Source of the DNA: an uncultured Psychroserpens sp. | GTDB lineage: Bacteria > Bacteroidota > Bacteroidia > Flavobacteriales > Flavobacteriaceae | Reading direction: 5' to 3' | Assembly: GCF_947500255.1 (NCBI RefSeq) | Contig: NZ_CANMRL010000006.1 | Coordinates: 212,286 to 276,285, forward strand | DNA length: 64,000 nucleotides | Shown: positions 1 to 9,251 of the stretch, one piece after another | How positions within the stretch are numbered: position 1 is the stretch's first letter | Layout of the letters: each line of letters begins with the position of its first letter | Program-made: the position numbers and the translations under genes | Notes under the pieces: model-generated | The model's input: the letters and a program-made list of their open reading frames with translations, nothing else | The model's database searches: none | Told to the model about the DNA's origin: nothing

Positions 1-32
1 AAAGTATTTGCGCTTCAAGACTAAACGTTTTA

Positions 33-539
33 CTAGTTACTTTTCTTTTTGTAAAGTCCATCGAAAGCAATTGTAGTGTCTTTGCCTTCAGTTATCGTTT
101 CCCACAATTGTCTAACAGATCCATCGGCATTTGATGTCCATGTAATACGATGATAAAATGATTTTCCATCTGTATTGGTTTCATCATCGGTTCGCATAAT
201 CATTTGGTTTCCTTTTCTGTTGCCTTTAAGCTTTAAATGAGCACCGCGATTATCAATCCAAAGTTGTTCCCATTGTTTGGTTTTTAGGTTATAGAAATTT
301 TGACTTGTGCCTGTGTAACCGCCTTTAGCGCTAGTCCATTTTTCTAATAAAATACAGCCGTCCTGAATCTTTTGGATAGAATTCTCACCAGCAGCAGTTC
401 CATCTGGATTTGTAACCGTCCACTCACCTACCCAAAAATCAAAGGCTTTATGATTTTCAGTACAGCAATTACAGTTAGTATTCTGCGCAAAACTCAAGGA
501 AGAAAAAACAAGTGTAATTAAAAGTAACGTATGCTTCAT
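33..539 (-). CDS. Secreted DUF1579-like protein
   Basis: A 168-residue protein with a typical Sec signal peptide (hydrophobic residues 4-17, probable cleavage after SFA-Q at about residue 18). A short Cys-rich stretch (CNCC) follows, and then the motif FDFWVGEWTV near residue 33. That motif and the all-beta pattern with many aromatic residues resemble the DUF1579/lipocalin-like proteins of unknown function that are common in Bacteroidota. No catalytic residues can be named. The gene stands alone, is divergent from the small genes to its right, and ends close to the left edge of the window. Confidence 0.75.
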   Translation of the reverse strand: MKHTLLLITLVFSSLSFAQNTNCNCCTENHKAFDFWVGEWTVTNPDGTAAGENSIQKIQDGCILLEKWTSAKGGYTGTSQNFYNLKTKQWEQLWIDNRGAHLKLKGNRKGNQMIMRTDDETNTDGKSFYHRITWTSNADGSVRQLWETITEGKDTTIAFDGLYKKKSN

Positions 540-679
540 TTTCTAATATTTACTATAGATGTATTTATTCATAATTAATATAAAGCTAATATTAACATAA
601 CATTAAAAAGGAAAATACATCTCATATTTGTCATAGTTAGTAAGTCTTTTTCATTTTTACTTCGAAAAAGTTAGTAAAA

Positions 680-709
680 AAAATCGGTCTATTCCTTTAG
701 GTCGATTTT
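680..709 (+). terminator. Orphan rho-independent terminator-like hairpin
   Basis: An 11-bp stem with two G-U pairs (AAAATCGGTCT at 680-690, AGGTCGATTTT at 699-709) is followed by a T run. No gene lies to its left on the plus strand, and the minus-strand DUF1579 gene begins at 539. It may therefore end a small RNA made from about 560-680, or simply insulate the downstream small gene. Confidence 0.5.
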
Positions 710-784
710 TTTATCAACATTTTCAAAAATTATAGTGCTGAATTACAATATTTTATCTAAATTTAATTACAAATAATTTCTGTG

Positions 785-985
785 ATGAAATACACAAAAC
801 GAATCATCGACAATCACAACCTATTATTAGCTCGCTATAAAACGCTTATTGAGCAAGCTTATAATTTTAGGCAAACGGATTCTGCTTTAAGTGATATTTC
901 AGAATATAAAGCAATCAAGCTACTTCATAAGATCAACAAGCTTAAATATTTAAATAGAGATCTCATGTTGGCTCAGCAGAATTAA
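785..985 (+). CDS. Small Lacal_2735-like protein (first of a pair)
   Basis: A 66-residue, charged, helix-rich protein. I chose the ATG at 785; an in-frame GTG lies one codon upstream. Its core (YKTLIEQAYNF..TDSALSD then YKAIKLLHKINKL) matches the next small gene residue by residue (YTRVIEEAYNV..TDMSLSD then YEAQKLKQRILSL). It also fits the pattern of the small flavobacterial Lacal_2735 family, whose function is unknown. There is no signal peptide or membrane segment. The pair looks like a tandem duplication on the plus strand between two minus-strand genes. Confidence 0.6.
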   Translation: MKYTKRIIDNHNLLLARYKTLIEQAYNFRQTDSALSDISEYKAIKLLHKINKLKYLNRDLMLAQQN

Positions 986-1061
986 TTTCACGTTTTTTTA
1001 CGTACCTCTTTCAACTAAACTTAGTTTTTTAACCGTATATAAGGTATAAAAGCAAGTTATT

Positions 1062-1289
1062 ATGAATTCACATTTTTGCAAAGTTGGAAAAAGACGTCCC
1101 TCAATACGTAAAGTTTTTAGCATTAAAGAGCTAGAGGATAAGTACACACGTGTTATAGAAGAGGCATACAATGTTGAACAAACAGATATGAGCTTAAGTG
1201 ACATTTTATTATATGAAGCTCAAAAGCTAAAACAGCGTATTCTCAGTTTAAAAAAAATCGAAGCTAAAGGTCTTGATGCAGCGTTTTAA
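1062..1289 (+). CDS. Small Lacal_2735-like protein (second of a pair)
   Basis: A 75-residue protein, a paralogue of the gene 76 bp upstream. It has an extra basic N-terminus (KVGKRRPSIRK) before the shared helical hairpin of about 45 residues. Function is unknown; the family is recognised only as a small conserved flavobacterial protein. Its 3' end overlaps the 3' end of the convergent substrate-binding-protein-like gene by 26 bp, so transcription of the two may interfere. Confidence 0.6.
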   Translation: MNSHFCKVGKRRPSIRKVFSIKELEDKYTRVIEEAYNVEQTDMSLSDILLYEAQKLKQRILSLKKIEAKGLDAAF

Positions 1290-2049
1290 AATATGCAAAA
1301 GCATGTTTTAGCCTAGATCCATACCAAGAAAAATATTCACCATCAACTAATACAATTTTTGCCTTTGGAAATTCAAATTCGAGTTGTTTGACGTGATCTT
1401 CCTTAAAAGGATAAGGTTCGCTTGATAACATTATAACATCAATGTTTTTATTCATCTCATTAAGTTCAACCTCAGGATAACGCTCTAAATGCTCAAAATA
1501 ATTTTGAAAATTATTTAATTTGAGCATGGTATCTATAAATGTGTTTTTAGCCGCTACCATCCATGGGCTTTTCCAGATAAAATAGGCAACCTTAAGCTTA
1601 GATTCATCTGTAATATATTCTGAAAAATCATATCTAGCAGCCTTAATATTTTGAATTATTTCGATTGCTTTTTCTTCTGTAGAAAACAAATCACCATACA
1701 TATTGATGAGCTCTAGAGCATCTTCTAAATTAAAAATATCGCTAATATGAACAGGTGCGATATGTTCTAATTCTAAAATCATCTCCTTAGTATTTTCTTC
1801 TTTATTACAAAGAATAACATCTGGATTTAGATCTTTAATTTTATCCAAATTGACTTGTTTTGTGCCACCAACAATTGTTTTCTTTTGCCTCAAGTTTTGA
1901 GGATGTACGCAAAATTTTGTTATGCCCACAATTAATGATTCTAAACCAAGATCGACCAACAGTTCTGTTTGAGATGGCACCAACGAGATGATTCGCTTTG
2001 GTGTATCATCAAAATCCAATAATCTGTTTAGTTGGTCTTTATAAGTCAT
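1264..2049 (-). CDS. Periplasmic-binding-protein-fold (BtuF/FepB-like helical backbone) protein without signal peptide
   Basis: A 261-residue protein with the hallmarks of the helical-backbone metal/cobalamin receptor family. It has RIISLVPSQTELLVDLG near residue 19, VGGTKQVNLDKI then LNPDVILCNKEEN (residues 61-85), and a C-terminal lobe ending in YGSRLKHAFAYF. Relatives in Bacteroidota are usually annotated as ABC transporter substrate-binding proteins or cobalamin-binding proteins. No signal peptide or lipobox is visible, so it may be cytoplasmic and is not safely assigned to an importer. No transporter genes are adjacent. It is followed on the right by pyrF in the same orientation with a 31-bp gap. 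Confidence 0.75.
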   Translation of the reverse strand: MTYKDQLNRLLDFDDTPKRIISLVPSQTELLVDLGLESLIVGITKFCVHPQNLRQKKTIVGGTKQVNLDKIKDLNPDVILCNKEENTKEMILELEHIAPVHISDIFNLEDALELINMYGDLFSTEEKAIEIIQNIKAARYDFSEYITDESKLKVAYFIWKSPWMVAAKNTFIDTMLKLNNFQNYFEHLERYPEVELNEMNKNIDVIMLSSEPYPFKEDHVKQLEFEFPKAKIVLVDGEYFSWYGSRLKHAFAYFKTLHQDL

Positions 2050-2080
2050 ATTTAATACCTGATGTGCTTCGTAAGATAAC

Positions 2081-2893
2081 TTACGACAAAATCGCTTTCA
2101 TTTGTTGTTGCAAGTCTTCAGCTTTTTGAGCAGCAGCTTGAGCAAAATCATCACCTTGTGAGGCATAGATAATTCCGCGTGATGAATTAATCAACAAACC
2201 TACTGAATCGTTCATCCCATATTTACAAACATCTTGTAAATTACCACCCTGAGCACCAACTCCTGGAACCAACAAAAAGCTATCTGGAATAATTTGTCTT
2301 ATATCTCTTAAATATTCTGCTTTAGTGGCGCCAACTACATACATGAGGTTTTGAGCGTTTTTCCAAGTTTTAGAGGTTTCAAGAACTTGTTTATACAATT
2401 CCTGACCATCAACAGTTTTTGTTTGAAAATCAAAAGCGCCTTGATTAGATGTTAATGCCAAAAGAATGGTATGTTTATTATCAAATACTAAAAATGGTTC
2501 TACAGAATCCTTTCCCATATAAGGTGCTACGGTCACACTATCAAATGCTAGGTCATCAAAAAAGGCTTTGGCATACATTGTACTGGTATTACCAATATCA
2601 CCGCGTTTCGCATCGGCAACAGTGAACAATTCAGGGTGTTTTTCATTGAGATATAGAATTGTTTTCTCTAGTGCTTTCCAACCTTTTAACCCATAAGCTT
2701 CATAAAATGCTGTGTTGGGTTTATATGCTACGCACAAGTGATGTGTCGCATCTATGATTGCTTTATTAAATGCAAAAATTGGGTCTTCTTCACTTAATAA
2801 ATGCTTAGGAATTTTATCTAAATCGACATCCAATCCAATACAAAGAAAGGAGTTCTTTTTTTTAATTTGTGCTGTAAGTTGTTGTGTTGTCAT
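2081..2893 (-). CDS. pyrF: Orotidine 5'-phosphate decarboxylase (type 2)
   Basis: A 270-residue enzyme that converts OMP to UMP, the last step of de novo pyrimidine synthesis, in the cytosol. The catalytic motif [10 protein letters not shown] (residues 94-103, Lys96) and the early aspartate in [10 protein letters not shown] (20-28) are intact. [11 protein letters not shown] near the phosphate-binding loop and the length fit the long type-2 PyrF family. The ATG at 2893 lies only 3 bp after the T-run of a terminator hairpin located between prfA and pyrF, so expression may be separated from, or conditional on, prfA transcription. Confidence 0.95.
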   Translation of the reverse strand: MTTQQLTAQIKKKNSFLCIGLDVDLDKIPKHLLSEEDPIFAFNKAIIDATHHLCVAYKPNTAFYEAYGLKGWKALEKTILYLNEKHPELFTVADAKRGDIGNTSTMYAKAFFDDLAFDSVTVAPYMGKDSVEPFLVFDNKHTILLALTSNQGAFDFQTKTVDGQELYKQVLETSKTWKNAQNLMYVVGATKAEYLRDIRQIIPDSFLLVPGVGAQGGNLQDVCKYGMNDSVGLLINSSRGIIYASQGDDFAQAAAQKAEDLQQQMKAILS

Positions 2894-2896
2894 ATT

Positions 2897-2920
2897 AAAA
2901 AAGCCTCCAAAAAAGAGGCT
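2897..2920 (-). terminator. Terminator/attenuator between prfA and pyrF
   Basis: On the minus strand GAGGCT/AGCCTC arms (plus 2915-2920 and 2902-2907) enclose a 7-nt U-rich loop and are followed by a U tract. It sits 6 bp after the prfA stop and touches the pyrF start codon region, an unusually tight placement. Confidence 0.75.
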
Positions 2921-2926
2921 CTACAT

Positions 2927-4003
2927 TTATATATGTTCATCACTAGCTTTTAACTTCTCAGTGTTTTCGGCTAGCATTAATTCGTCTATCAATTTTTGAA
3001 TATCACCATTTATAATATTCTGCAAATCATATAATGTTAATCCAATTCTATGATCTGTAACACGTCCTTGCGGATAATTATAAGTTCTAATCTTAGCGCT
3101 TCTGTCTCCAGAACTCACCATACTCTTACGTTTTTCAGAATCTGCTGCTTGTTTTTTAGCTAGTTCCATTTCGTATAGTCGTGAACGTAATACTTTTAGA
3201 GCTTTTTCTAAATTTTTGTGTGATGATTTCTGATCTTGACAACTTACAATCATTCCGGTAGGTTCATGATGAAGTTTTATAGCTGAATAGGTTGTATTTA
3301 CCGATTGCCCTCCTGGACCCGTCGATGTTGTTCGTTCAATCCTTACTTCTGTCATATCGAGTTCGACATCAAACTCTTCAGCTTCAGGTAACACCATTAC
3401 AGTAGCGGCACTTGTATGCACACGTCCTTGAGTTTCCGTTTGTGGCACACGCTGCACTCGATGAACACCAGCTTCAAACTTCATAGTACCATAAACATCA
3501 TCTCCAGAAACTTCAAAAATAATTTCTTTAAAGCCTCCTGCTGTTCCTTCATTTAAGTCCACAACGCTTACATTCCACCCCTTACCTTCACAATATTTAG
3601 TATACATCCTGTATAAATCTCCTGCAAAAATACTAGCTTCATCTCCTCCAGTTCCTGCTCTTACTTCGACAACTACATTTTTAGCATCATCAGGATCTTT
3701 AGGAATTAGTAAGAAACGAATATCTTCTTCAAGTTTTGGGATACCTTCCTTAGCTTCATCATATTGCATTTTGGCCATTTCTACCATTTCAGCGTCGCTG
3801 CCATCAGCAATTATTTCTTCAGCTTCATTTAAATTATTCGTCAGTTCTATATACAATTCACGCTTATCCATAAGTATGCGCAAATCTTTATATTCTTTGT
3901 TAAGCTGTACATAACGCTTTTGATCTGTTATTATATCTGGTTGAATGATTAAATCACTCACCTCATCAAAACGCTGCTTGACTATTTGTAATTTCTCTAA
4001 CAT
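2927..4003 (-). CDS. prfA: Peptide chain release factor 1
   Basis: A 358-residue class I release factor that recognises UAA and UAG and triggers peptide release on the ribosome. The GGQ motif is at residues 231-233 ([11 protein letters not shown]). The tripeptide anticodon region reads [10 protein letters not shown] (PQT at 187-189, where E. coli RF1 has PAT). Length is normal for RF1 and too long for RF2-type shadows. A promoter-like TATTTTTG box lies upstream on the minus strand (plus 4025-4032). Its terminator abuts pyrF. Confidence 0.97.
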   Translation of the reverse strand: MLEKLQIVKQRFDEVSDLIIQPDIITDQKRYVQLNKEYKDLRILMDKRELYIELTNNLNEAEEIIADGSDAEMVEMAKMQYDEAKEGIPKLEEDIRFLLIPKDPDDAKNVVVEVRAGTGGDEASIFAGDLYRMYTKYCEGKGWNVSVVDLNEGTAGGFKEIIFEVSGDDVYGTMKFEAGVHRVQRVPQTETQGRVHTSAATVMVLPEAEEFDVELDMTEVRIERTTSTGPGGQSVNTTYSAIKLHHEPTGMIVSCQDQKSSHKNLEKALKVLRSRLYEMELAKKQAADSEKRKSMVSSGDRSAKIRTYNYPQGRVTDHRIGLTLYDLQNIINGDIQKLIDELMLAENTEKLKASDEHI

Positions 4004-4113
4004 TTATCTTCTAAAATTGTGATTCAAAAATACGATAATTTATGGATTCACCATAGTGAAAAACTTGTTACTATAATGAAAAATAATCTGATAAGTTTTA
4101 ACGTTATATCTAC

Positions 4114-4404
4114 ATGCGAAAGCAAGTGAAATCCATACTAAACTACTACAAATCAATGGCTTTATGGTCATTTATTGTCACTCTGGGAATAACAATTATC
4201 AACCCTGAGCTTATTTTGGCGTTATCAACAAAACTCTTTTTAGTCTTTGTACTTTGGTTTTTAATTAGCGACAGAAAGGTGAGACAACGTTTGCGTTTTT
4301 ATAGAATTAGAGGTGTTTCTAATATGAAATTTTTTACCGTTATATTCTTGTTTGATGGTTTGTTAACGACGTCCTTTCTACTTTTAATTAAAGGTTTTAT
4401 CTAG
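4114..4404 (+). CDS. Small integral membrane protein, unknown
   Basis: A 96-residue protein with a basic N-terminus (MRKQVKSILNYYK) and about three hydrophobic helices (residues 17-33, 36-51 and 73-95), separated by the basic segment RKVRQRLRFYRIRG. No family was recognised. Its stop codon overlaps the convergent purM stop in a shared CTAG, so the two genes end back to back with no room for a terminator. Confidence 0.6.
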   Translation: MRKQVKSILNYYKSMALWSFIVTLGITIINPELILALSTKLFLVFVLWFLISDRKVRQRLRFYRIRGVSNMKFFTVIFLFDGLLTTSFLLLIKGFI

Positions 4405-5579
4405 TACTCGAAAACACCATATTTACTTTTAATCGTAAGCTTTTTTTCTTCGGAAGCCTCAACACGCCCAATAATTTGGGCATTGACATTAAATGATTTT
4501 GAAATCTCGATGATTGCATCTGCAATATCTGGAGAGACATATAATTCCATTCGATGTCCACAATTAAATACCTGATACATCTCTTTCCAATCTGTTTTTG
4601 ATTGCTCCTGAATCAATTTAAATAGCGGCGGAATATCAAACATATTATCTTTTACAATATGCAAATTATCTATAAAATGTAGAATTTTAGTTTGAGCACC
4701 ACCTGAACAATGTACCATACCATGTAGGGTTTCCGAAGAGAACTGAGATAGAATTGCTTTTATAATTGGCGCATAGGTACGTGTAGGTGACAGCACTAAT
4801 TTACCTGCATCTATTGGAGAATTTTCAACATTATCAGTTAGTTTTGTTTGCCCAGAGTAGACAAGATCTTCGGGTACAGATGCATCAAAACTCTCTGGAT
4901 ATTTTTCTGCTAAGTACTTATTAAACACGTCGTGACGTGCAGATGTTAATCCATTACTTCCCATCCCACCATTATACTCTTTCTCATAAGTTGCCTGACC
5001 AAAACTCTCGAGCCCAACAATCACATCTCCTGCTTTAATATTGGCATTGTCAATTACAGCACTACGCTTCATACGAGCAGTAACAGTTGAATCAACAATT
5101 ATAGTTCGTACTAAATCTCCAACATCGGCAGTTTCACCTCCTGTAGAGTGAATCGTAACTCCAAATGATTTTAGATCTTCAATAAGTTCTTCTGTACCAT
5201 TAATTATAGCAGAAATAACAGCTCCAGGAATCAAGTTTTTATTACGGCCAATGGTAGAAGACAACATAATATTATCTGTTGCCCCAACACATAGCAAATC
5301 GTCAATATTCATGATAAGGGCATCTTGGGCTATACCTTTCCAAACCGAAAGATCTCCTGTCTCTTTCCAATACATATAGGCTAATGAACTCTTTGTACCA
5401 GCACCATCAGCATGCATAATCAAGCAGTAATCATCATCATTAGTTAAATAGTCTGGAACGATTTTACAAAATGCTTTAGGAAATATACCTTTATCTATGT
5501 TTTTTATAGCATTGTGCACATCTTCTTTGGAAGCAGACACTCCTCTTTGCGCATAACGTTTGCTGATATCTTGGCTCAT
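4401..5579 (-). CDS. purM: Phosphoribosylformylglycinamidine cyclo-ligase (AIR synthetase)
   Basis: An enzyme of purine biosynthesis that makes aminoimidazole ribotide from FGAM with ATP. The N-terminus SQDISKRYAQRGVS and the motifs HADGAGTKSS, IGRNKNLIPGAVISAIINGTEE, HSTGGETADVGD and MVHCSGGAQTK are those of the long PurM form found in Bacteroidota. I prefer the ATG at 5579 (392 residues). An upstream in-frame GTG at 5597 would add six residues that do not look conserved. It is followed upstream by an outer-membrane protein gene in the same direction. Confidence 0.93.
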   Translation of the reverse strand: MSQDISKRYAQRGVSASKEDVHNAIKNIDKGIFPKAFCKIVPDYLTNDDDYCLIMHADGAGTKSSLAYMYWKETGDLSVWKGIAQDALIMNIDDLLCVGATDNIMLSSTIGRNKNLIPGAVISAIINGTEELIEDLKSFGVTIHSTGGETADVGDLVRTIIVDSTVTARMKRSAVIDNANIKAGDVIVGLESFGQATYEKEYNGGMGSNGLTSARHDVFNKYLAEKYPESFDASVPEDLVYSGQTKLTDNVENSPIDAGKLVLSPTRTYAPIIKAILSQFSSETLHGMVHCSGGAQTKILHFIDNLHIVKDNMFDIPPLFKLIQEQSKTDWKEMYQVFNCGHRMELYVSPDIADAIIEISKSFNVNAQIIGRVEASEEKKLTIKSKYGVFEY

Positions 5580-5615
5580 GGGTTTATTTTGAGCCACAAA
5601 AATAAGAATTGTTAA

Positions 5616-6296
5616 TTACAATTTAGGTCTATTTTTATCATCAGTTATTGAATTAGCTTCAATTTCGGTAGAATAATCTTTAAGGATTTTTGCTTTCTTT
5701 TGGTCGCCACCAAAATAGAAGTTGAGACCAAAAGCTATTCTAAAGTACGTATCATCTGATGCTCCAGCTTCTAGACCATCGAGTGTATCACTCGAAACAT
5801 AATTATAATCAGTATATAATTTGAGTGCAAATTGATTTGATACAATACATTCTAAACCGATACCTCCTTGTACTTTTGGAGCTGTTTGTTTGAAATGATT
5901 TGAAGCATTGTATCCAGCTCCTCCAAAAATAAAAGGAGAGAATCGCTCATGTGGTATTAACAATAGTTCCATATTTAGATCAAAAGACATAAAACCTTCA
6001 TTAAAAAGGTCTATATATGCTAAATTGAACTTATGATATCCAAAATCTATTGCTAAGTGTGGGGTCAAATGTCTTTTGTAGCCAAAATGACTATAGATCT
6101 CAAACATTGGATCTATAAAATCCCCATTGATAACTGAAGTTCCTAAAGCCACATCAAAGGCATTAGTTCCTCTTAGGTCATAAAACTTAGTCTTAGGTAC
6201 TTTTGGTGTTTCGATTTGCTCTTGAGTAAAGCCTTGAAAACCAATTAGACAGATTGCCATTGCTAGCAAATTGAAACGAATTTGTTGTGCTATCAT
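5616..6296 (-). CDS. Outer-membrane beta-barrel protein
   Basis: A protein of 226 residues from the ATG at 6296. It has a signal peptide (LLAMAICLIGFQGFTQ, cleavage near residue 24), a Pro/Lys-rich linker, and then alternating amphipathic strands rich in aromatic and Gly residues (FDVALGTSVINGDF, FGGAGYN, YFRIAFGLNFYFGG), as in small OmpA/OmpW-like barrels. An acidic/basic tail of about 25 residues (residues 201-226) follows the last strand. The exact family was not recognised. It lies 36 bp upstream of purM in the same orientation. Confidence 0.7.
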   Translation of the reverse strand: MIAQQIRFNLLAMAICLIGFQGFTQEQIETPKVPKTKFYDLRGTNAFDVALGTSVINGDFIDPMFEIYSHFGYKRHLTPHLAIDFGYHKFNLAYIDLFNEGFMSFDLNMELLLIPHERFSPFIFGGAGYNASNHFKQTAPKVQGGIGLECIVSNQFALKLYTDYNYVSSDTLDGLEAGASDDTYFRIAFGLNFYFGGDQKKAKILKDYSTEIEANSITDDKNRPKL

Positions 6297-6430
6297 CAAA
6301 TTTTGTTTTGGTTAAACGAAACCAATAACAAAGTCATTTTAGGTTCAAAAGATTTGGCAATGCGGCTGGCAATATAAAAAATTAATTATCAATGAGTTAC
6401 ATTTTTTCAAAAATTAACTACAAGGCATAA

Positions 6431-6471
6431 AAAAAAGACAAATGGATTTAAAAAAATTCATTTGTCTTTTT
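6431..6471 (-). terminator. Strong bidirectional terminator
   Basis: A perfect 13-bp stem (AAAAAGACAAATG at 6432-6444, CATTTGTCTTTTT at 6459-6471) with A and T tracts on both sides and a 14-nt loop. It lies 52 bp past the stop of the small secreted peptide gene on the minus strand and probably ends it. Confidence 0.8.
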
Positions 6472-6522
6472 AACTGGCAATGAAAGCAATGCCAACTAAT
6501 TTTTGTAAGCATCAGAAATCAT

Positions 6523-6663
6523 TTACGATTCTGCTTGAAATCTCGTTTCGGTTTTAACAACGTTGTCCTGAGTAAGGCCATCTTTTACGTCCTTAGAATC
6601 GTCTTGAGAAAACAACAAGGTAGCAAACATGAGAGCTGCTACGCTTAGTAGTAACTTTTTCAT
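6523..6663 (-). CDS. Small secreted peptide (46 residues)
   Basis: A short open frame reading MKKLLLSVAALMFATLLFSQ, then DDSKDVKDGLTQDNVVKTE and TRFQAES before a TAA. The first 20 residues form a textbook Sec signal peptide ending LFSQ, the cleavage context used in flavobacteria. This leaves a mature acidic peptide of about 26 residues. A strong terminator follows it and nothing else occupies the 575-bp gap between the barrel gene and glutamine synthetase. I know of no family. Alternative reading: a decayed gene. Confidence 0.55.
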   Translation of the reverse strand: MKKLLLSVAALMFATLLFSQDDSKDVKDGLTQDNVVKTETRFQAES

Positions 6664-6874
6664 TTTACAAAAAATTGATTAATAGCATTACAAACTTAAC
6701 TAATTATGTCAGTGTTGTGCTTGCTTTAACCATATTTTCGACTATTTGATAAAATTATGCGTTGAAATACATTAATTAGAAAGAACATCTACGTAAAACT
6801 ACGTAGATTATGACACTTATTAACCCTTACAGAAACATAGAAGCCTCAATAAATGAGGCTTTTAGATGTGTAGT

Positions 6875-9061
6875 TTATTTAGTAAATAATAACTCTCTGT
6901 ACTTAGTTAAAGGCCAAAGTTCGTCGTCTACTAATAATTCTAATTTATCACAGTGGTATCTAATATCGTCAAAAAGAGGCTTAACATTAAAACAATAGGC
7001 GTCTGCCTTTTTTTCTAAATTCTCAATAGCATTAGCTTTTTTTCGCTCTTCCGTCATTTTAGTAACATTAGAATTAATGCCTTCAATATGACTTGAGATC
7101 TCTTCGATGAGATTAAGTTGTTCCTTAGCCAATGTCTTGAAAGAGCTACCATATATTTCTTTAAGTCCTTTGACATTATCTATTAAAATGTTTTGATAAC
7201 GAACTGCGGTTGGTACAACATGATTTCGTGCAATATCACCTAGCACACGTCCTTCAATCTGAATTCGCAACACATACTCTTCCATTTCAATCTCATATCT
7301 CGCTTCACTCTCAATCTTATTCATAACGCCTAAATCATCAAAAAGACGAATTGCTTTTTGAGATACTTTAGCTTTCAATGCTTCTGGTGTTGTTTTGTTA
7401 TTACTTAACCCGCGCTTTTTAGCCTCTTTCTCCCAAGCTTCGCCATAGCCATTTCCTTCAAAAAGAATAGGTTTTGACATCTTTATGTATTCTCTTAATA
7501 CATTAAAAATAGCATCATCCTTCTTCATGTTACTTTTAGAAATCAATTGCTCCACCTCATCCTTAAAATCAATTAATTGCTTCGCCACAATGGTGTTTAA
7601 AATGGTCATAGGGTTTGCACAATTTGCAGTAGATCCTACAGCTCTAAACTCAAATTTGTTTCCTGTAAATGCAAAAGGTGATGTTCTATTTCGGTCTGTA
7701 TTATCTAGTAATACATCCGGAATTTTACCAACCACATTTAATTTAAGGTCTGTTTTTTCTTGAGGCGACAACTTTCCATTAGTTACATTTTCCAACTCAT
7801 CAAGCACTTTTGTTAATTGCGCTCCAATAAACACCGAAATAATAGCAGGTGGCGCTTCATTAGCACCTAAGCGATGATCATTACTTGCCGAGGCAATAGC
7901 TGCTCTCAATAATTCTTCATTATCATGTACGGCTTTAATCGTATTTACAAAAAATGTAAGGAATTGTAAATTACTCATTGGTGTTTTTCCTGGGCTCAAT
8001 AAGTTAACACCTGTGTTTGTTCCCAAACTCCAATTATTATGCTTCCCAGAACCATTAACACCTGCAAAAGGTTTCTCATGGAATAACACTTTAAAATTGT
8101 GACGCTCCGCAACTTTATCCATCACATCCATTAATAATGAATTGTGATCGACAGCCAAATTAGCTTCATCATAGATTGGCGCCAATTCGAACTGGTTAGG
8201 TGCAACCTCATTATGCCTGGTCTTTACAGGAATTCCTAACAACATACATTCGGTCTCCAAATCACGCATGTAAGCCATGGCTCTATTAGGTATAGTACCA
8301 AAATAATGATCATCCAACTGTTGTCCTTTAGCAGGAGAATGTCCTAAAAGTGTACGACCAGTTAATACAATATCTGGTCTGGACATTGCCAAACCACTAT
8401 CTATTAAAAAGTATTCTTGTTCCCAACCAAGTGATGCATTTACCTTCTTTACGTTTTTATCAAAATATTTACAAACGGCTACTGCTGCTGAATCTACAGC
8501 TTGAAGTGCACGCAACAAAGGCGTTTTATAATCTAAAGCTTCTCCTGTATACGCTACAAAAACAGTTGGTATACATAATGTAGTTCCATAAATAAATGCT
8601 GGAGACGTCGGATCCCAAGCTGTATAACCTCGAGCTTCAAAAGTATTTCTTATACCTCCATTTGGAAAACTTGACGCATCTGGTTCTTGCTGAACGAGTT
8701 GACCTCCTCCAAACTTTTCTATTGAAAGCCCGTTACCAATTGTTTCGAAAAAAGCATCATGTTTTTCTGCAGTTGCTCCTGTCAATGGTTGAAACCAATG
8801 TGTGTAATGTGTAGCGCCTTTTGAGATAGCCCACTCTTTCATACCTGTTGAAATGTGATCGGCTACAGTTCTATCTATTTTAGAGCCATCGCTAATAGCA
8901 TCCATTACACTTTCAAATGCTTCTTTAGTCAAGTACTGTCGCATTGTTGACTCATTAAAAACATTAGCTCCAAAGATTTCAGAACGTCTTGTGTTTTCTT
9001 CAATATGAATAGGTCGATGGTTAAATACTTCTTTTAACGCATGAAATCTTAGAGTAGACAT
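6875..9061 (-). CDS. glnN: Glutamine synthetase type III
   Basis: A 728-residue GSIII that condenses glutamate and ammonia to glutamine with ATP. Typical GSIII features are the N-terminal FGANVFNESTMRQYLTKEAFE, the substrate region GWEQEYFLID, HNEVAPNQFELAPIYDEAN, the glycine-rich KHNNWSLGTNTGVNL, and the long C-terminal helical region. GSIII is the usual dodecameric glutamine synthetase of Bacteroidota and is normally regulated by nitrogen supply. It is transcribed divergently from a second, unrelated-type glutamine synthetase across a 190-bp shared control region. Confidence 0.95.
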   Translation of the reverse strand: MSTLRFHALKEVFNHRPIHIEENTRRSEIFGANVFNESTMRQYLTKEAFESVMDAISDGSKIDRTVADHISTGMKEWAISKGATHYTHWFQPLTGATAEKHDAFFETIGNGLSIEKFGGGQLVQQEPDASSFPNGGIRNTFEARGYTAWDPTSPAFIYGTTLCIPTVFVAYTGEALDYKTPLLRALQAVDSAAVAVCKYFDKNVKKVNASLGWEQEYFLIDSGLAMSRPDIVLTGRTLLGHSPAKGQQLDDHYFGTIPNRAMAYMRDLETECMLLGIPVKTRHNEVAPNQFELAPIYDEANLAVDHNSLLMDVMDKVAERHNFKVLFHEKPFAGVNGSGKHNNWSLGTNTGVNLLSPGKTPMSNLQFLTFFVNTIKAVHDNEELLRAAIASASNDHRLGANEAPPAIISVFIGAQLTKVLDELENVTNGKLSPQEKTDLKLNVVGKIPDVLLDNTDRNRTSPFAFTGNKFEFRAVGSTANCANPMTILNTIVAKQLIDFKDEVEQLISKSNMKKDDAIFNVLREYIKMSKPILFEGNGYGEAWEKEAKKRGLSNNKTTPEALKAKVSQKAIRLFDDLGVMNKIESEARYEIEMEEYVLRIQIEGRVLGDIARNHVVPTAVRYQNILIDNVKGLKEIYGSSFKTLAKEQLNLIEEISSHIEGINSNVTKMTEERKKANAIENLEKKADAYCFNVKPLFDDIRYHCDKLELLVDDELWPLTKYRELLFTK

Positions 9062-9190
9062 AAAATATATTGTTTATCAAATTTAACAGGGCAAAAATAA
9101 TCAATATTTAAAAAAATACACGATTAACCCCTAAAAAAATAGGGTATAAACAATTGTTAATAACATTTTATCTAAAATACCCCTCTTTTT

Positions 9191-9221
9191 TTTGACCAAA
9201 ACATAAAAATTATAATATTTG
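9191..9221 (+). promoter_or_regulatory. Putative promoter of the type II glutamine synthetase
   Basis: TTTG at 9191-9194 and TATAATATTTG at 9211-9221 have an 18-nt spacing to the TA at 9213. This approximates the Bacteroidota TTTG / TAnnTTTG promoter with one extra base in the -7 box. It lies 30 bp before the start codon. Just upstream are the mirrored motifs AACCCCTA and TAGGG (9127-9146), then TACCCC, which may be regulator sites. Confidence 0.4.
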
Positions 9222-9251
9222 TGCTTTCAATTTTTAAAAAATTAAAACAGC

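Noticed and set aside
3420..3450. Altered stop-codon specificity of RF1 from the PQT motif
   Set aside because: PQT in place of PAT is, to my knowledge, usual in Bacteroidota RF1 and does not imply recoding.
7485..8814. Plus-strand frames within the glutamine synthetase III gene
   Set aside because: Antisense shadows; the minus-strand enzyme is complete and conserved throughout.
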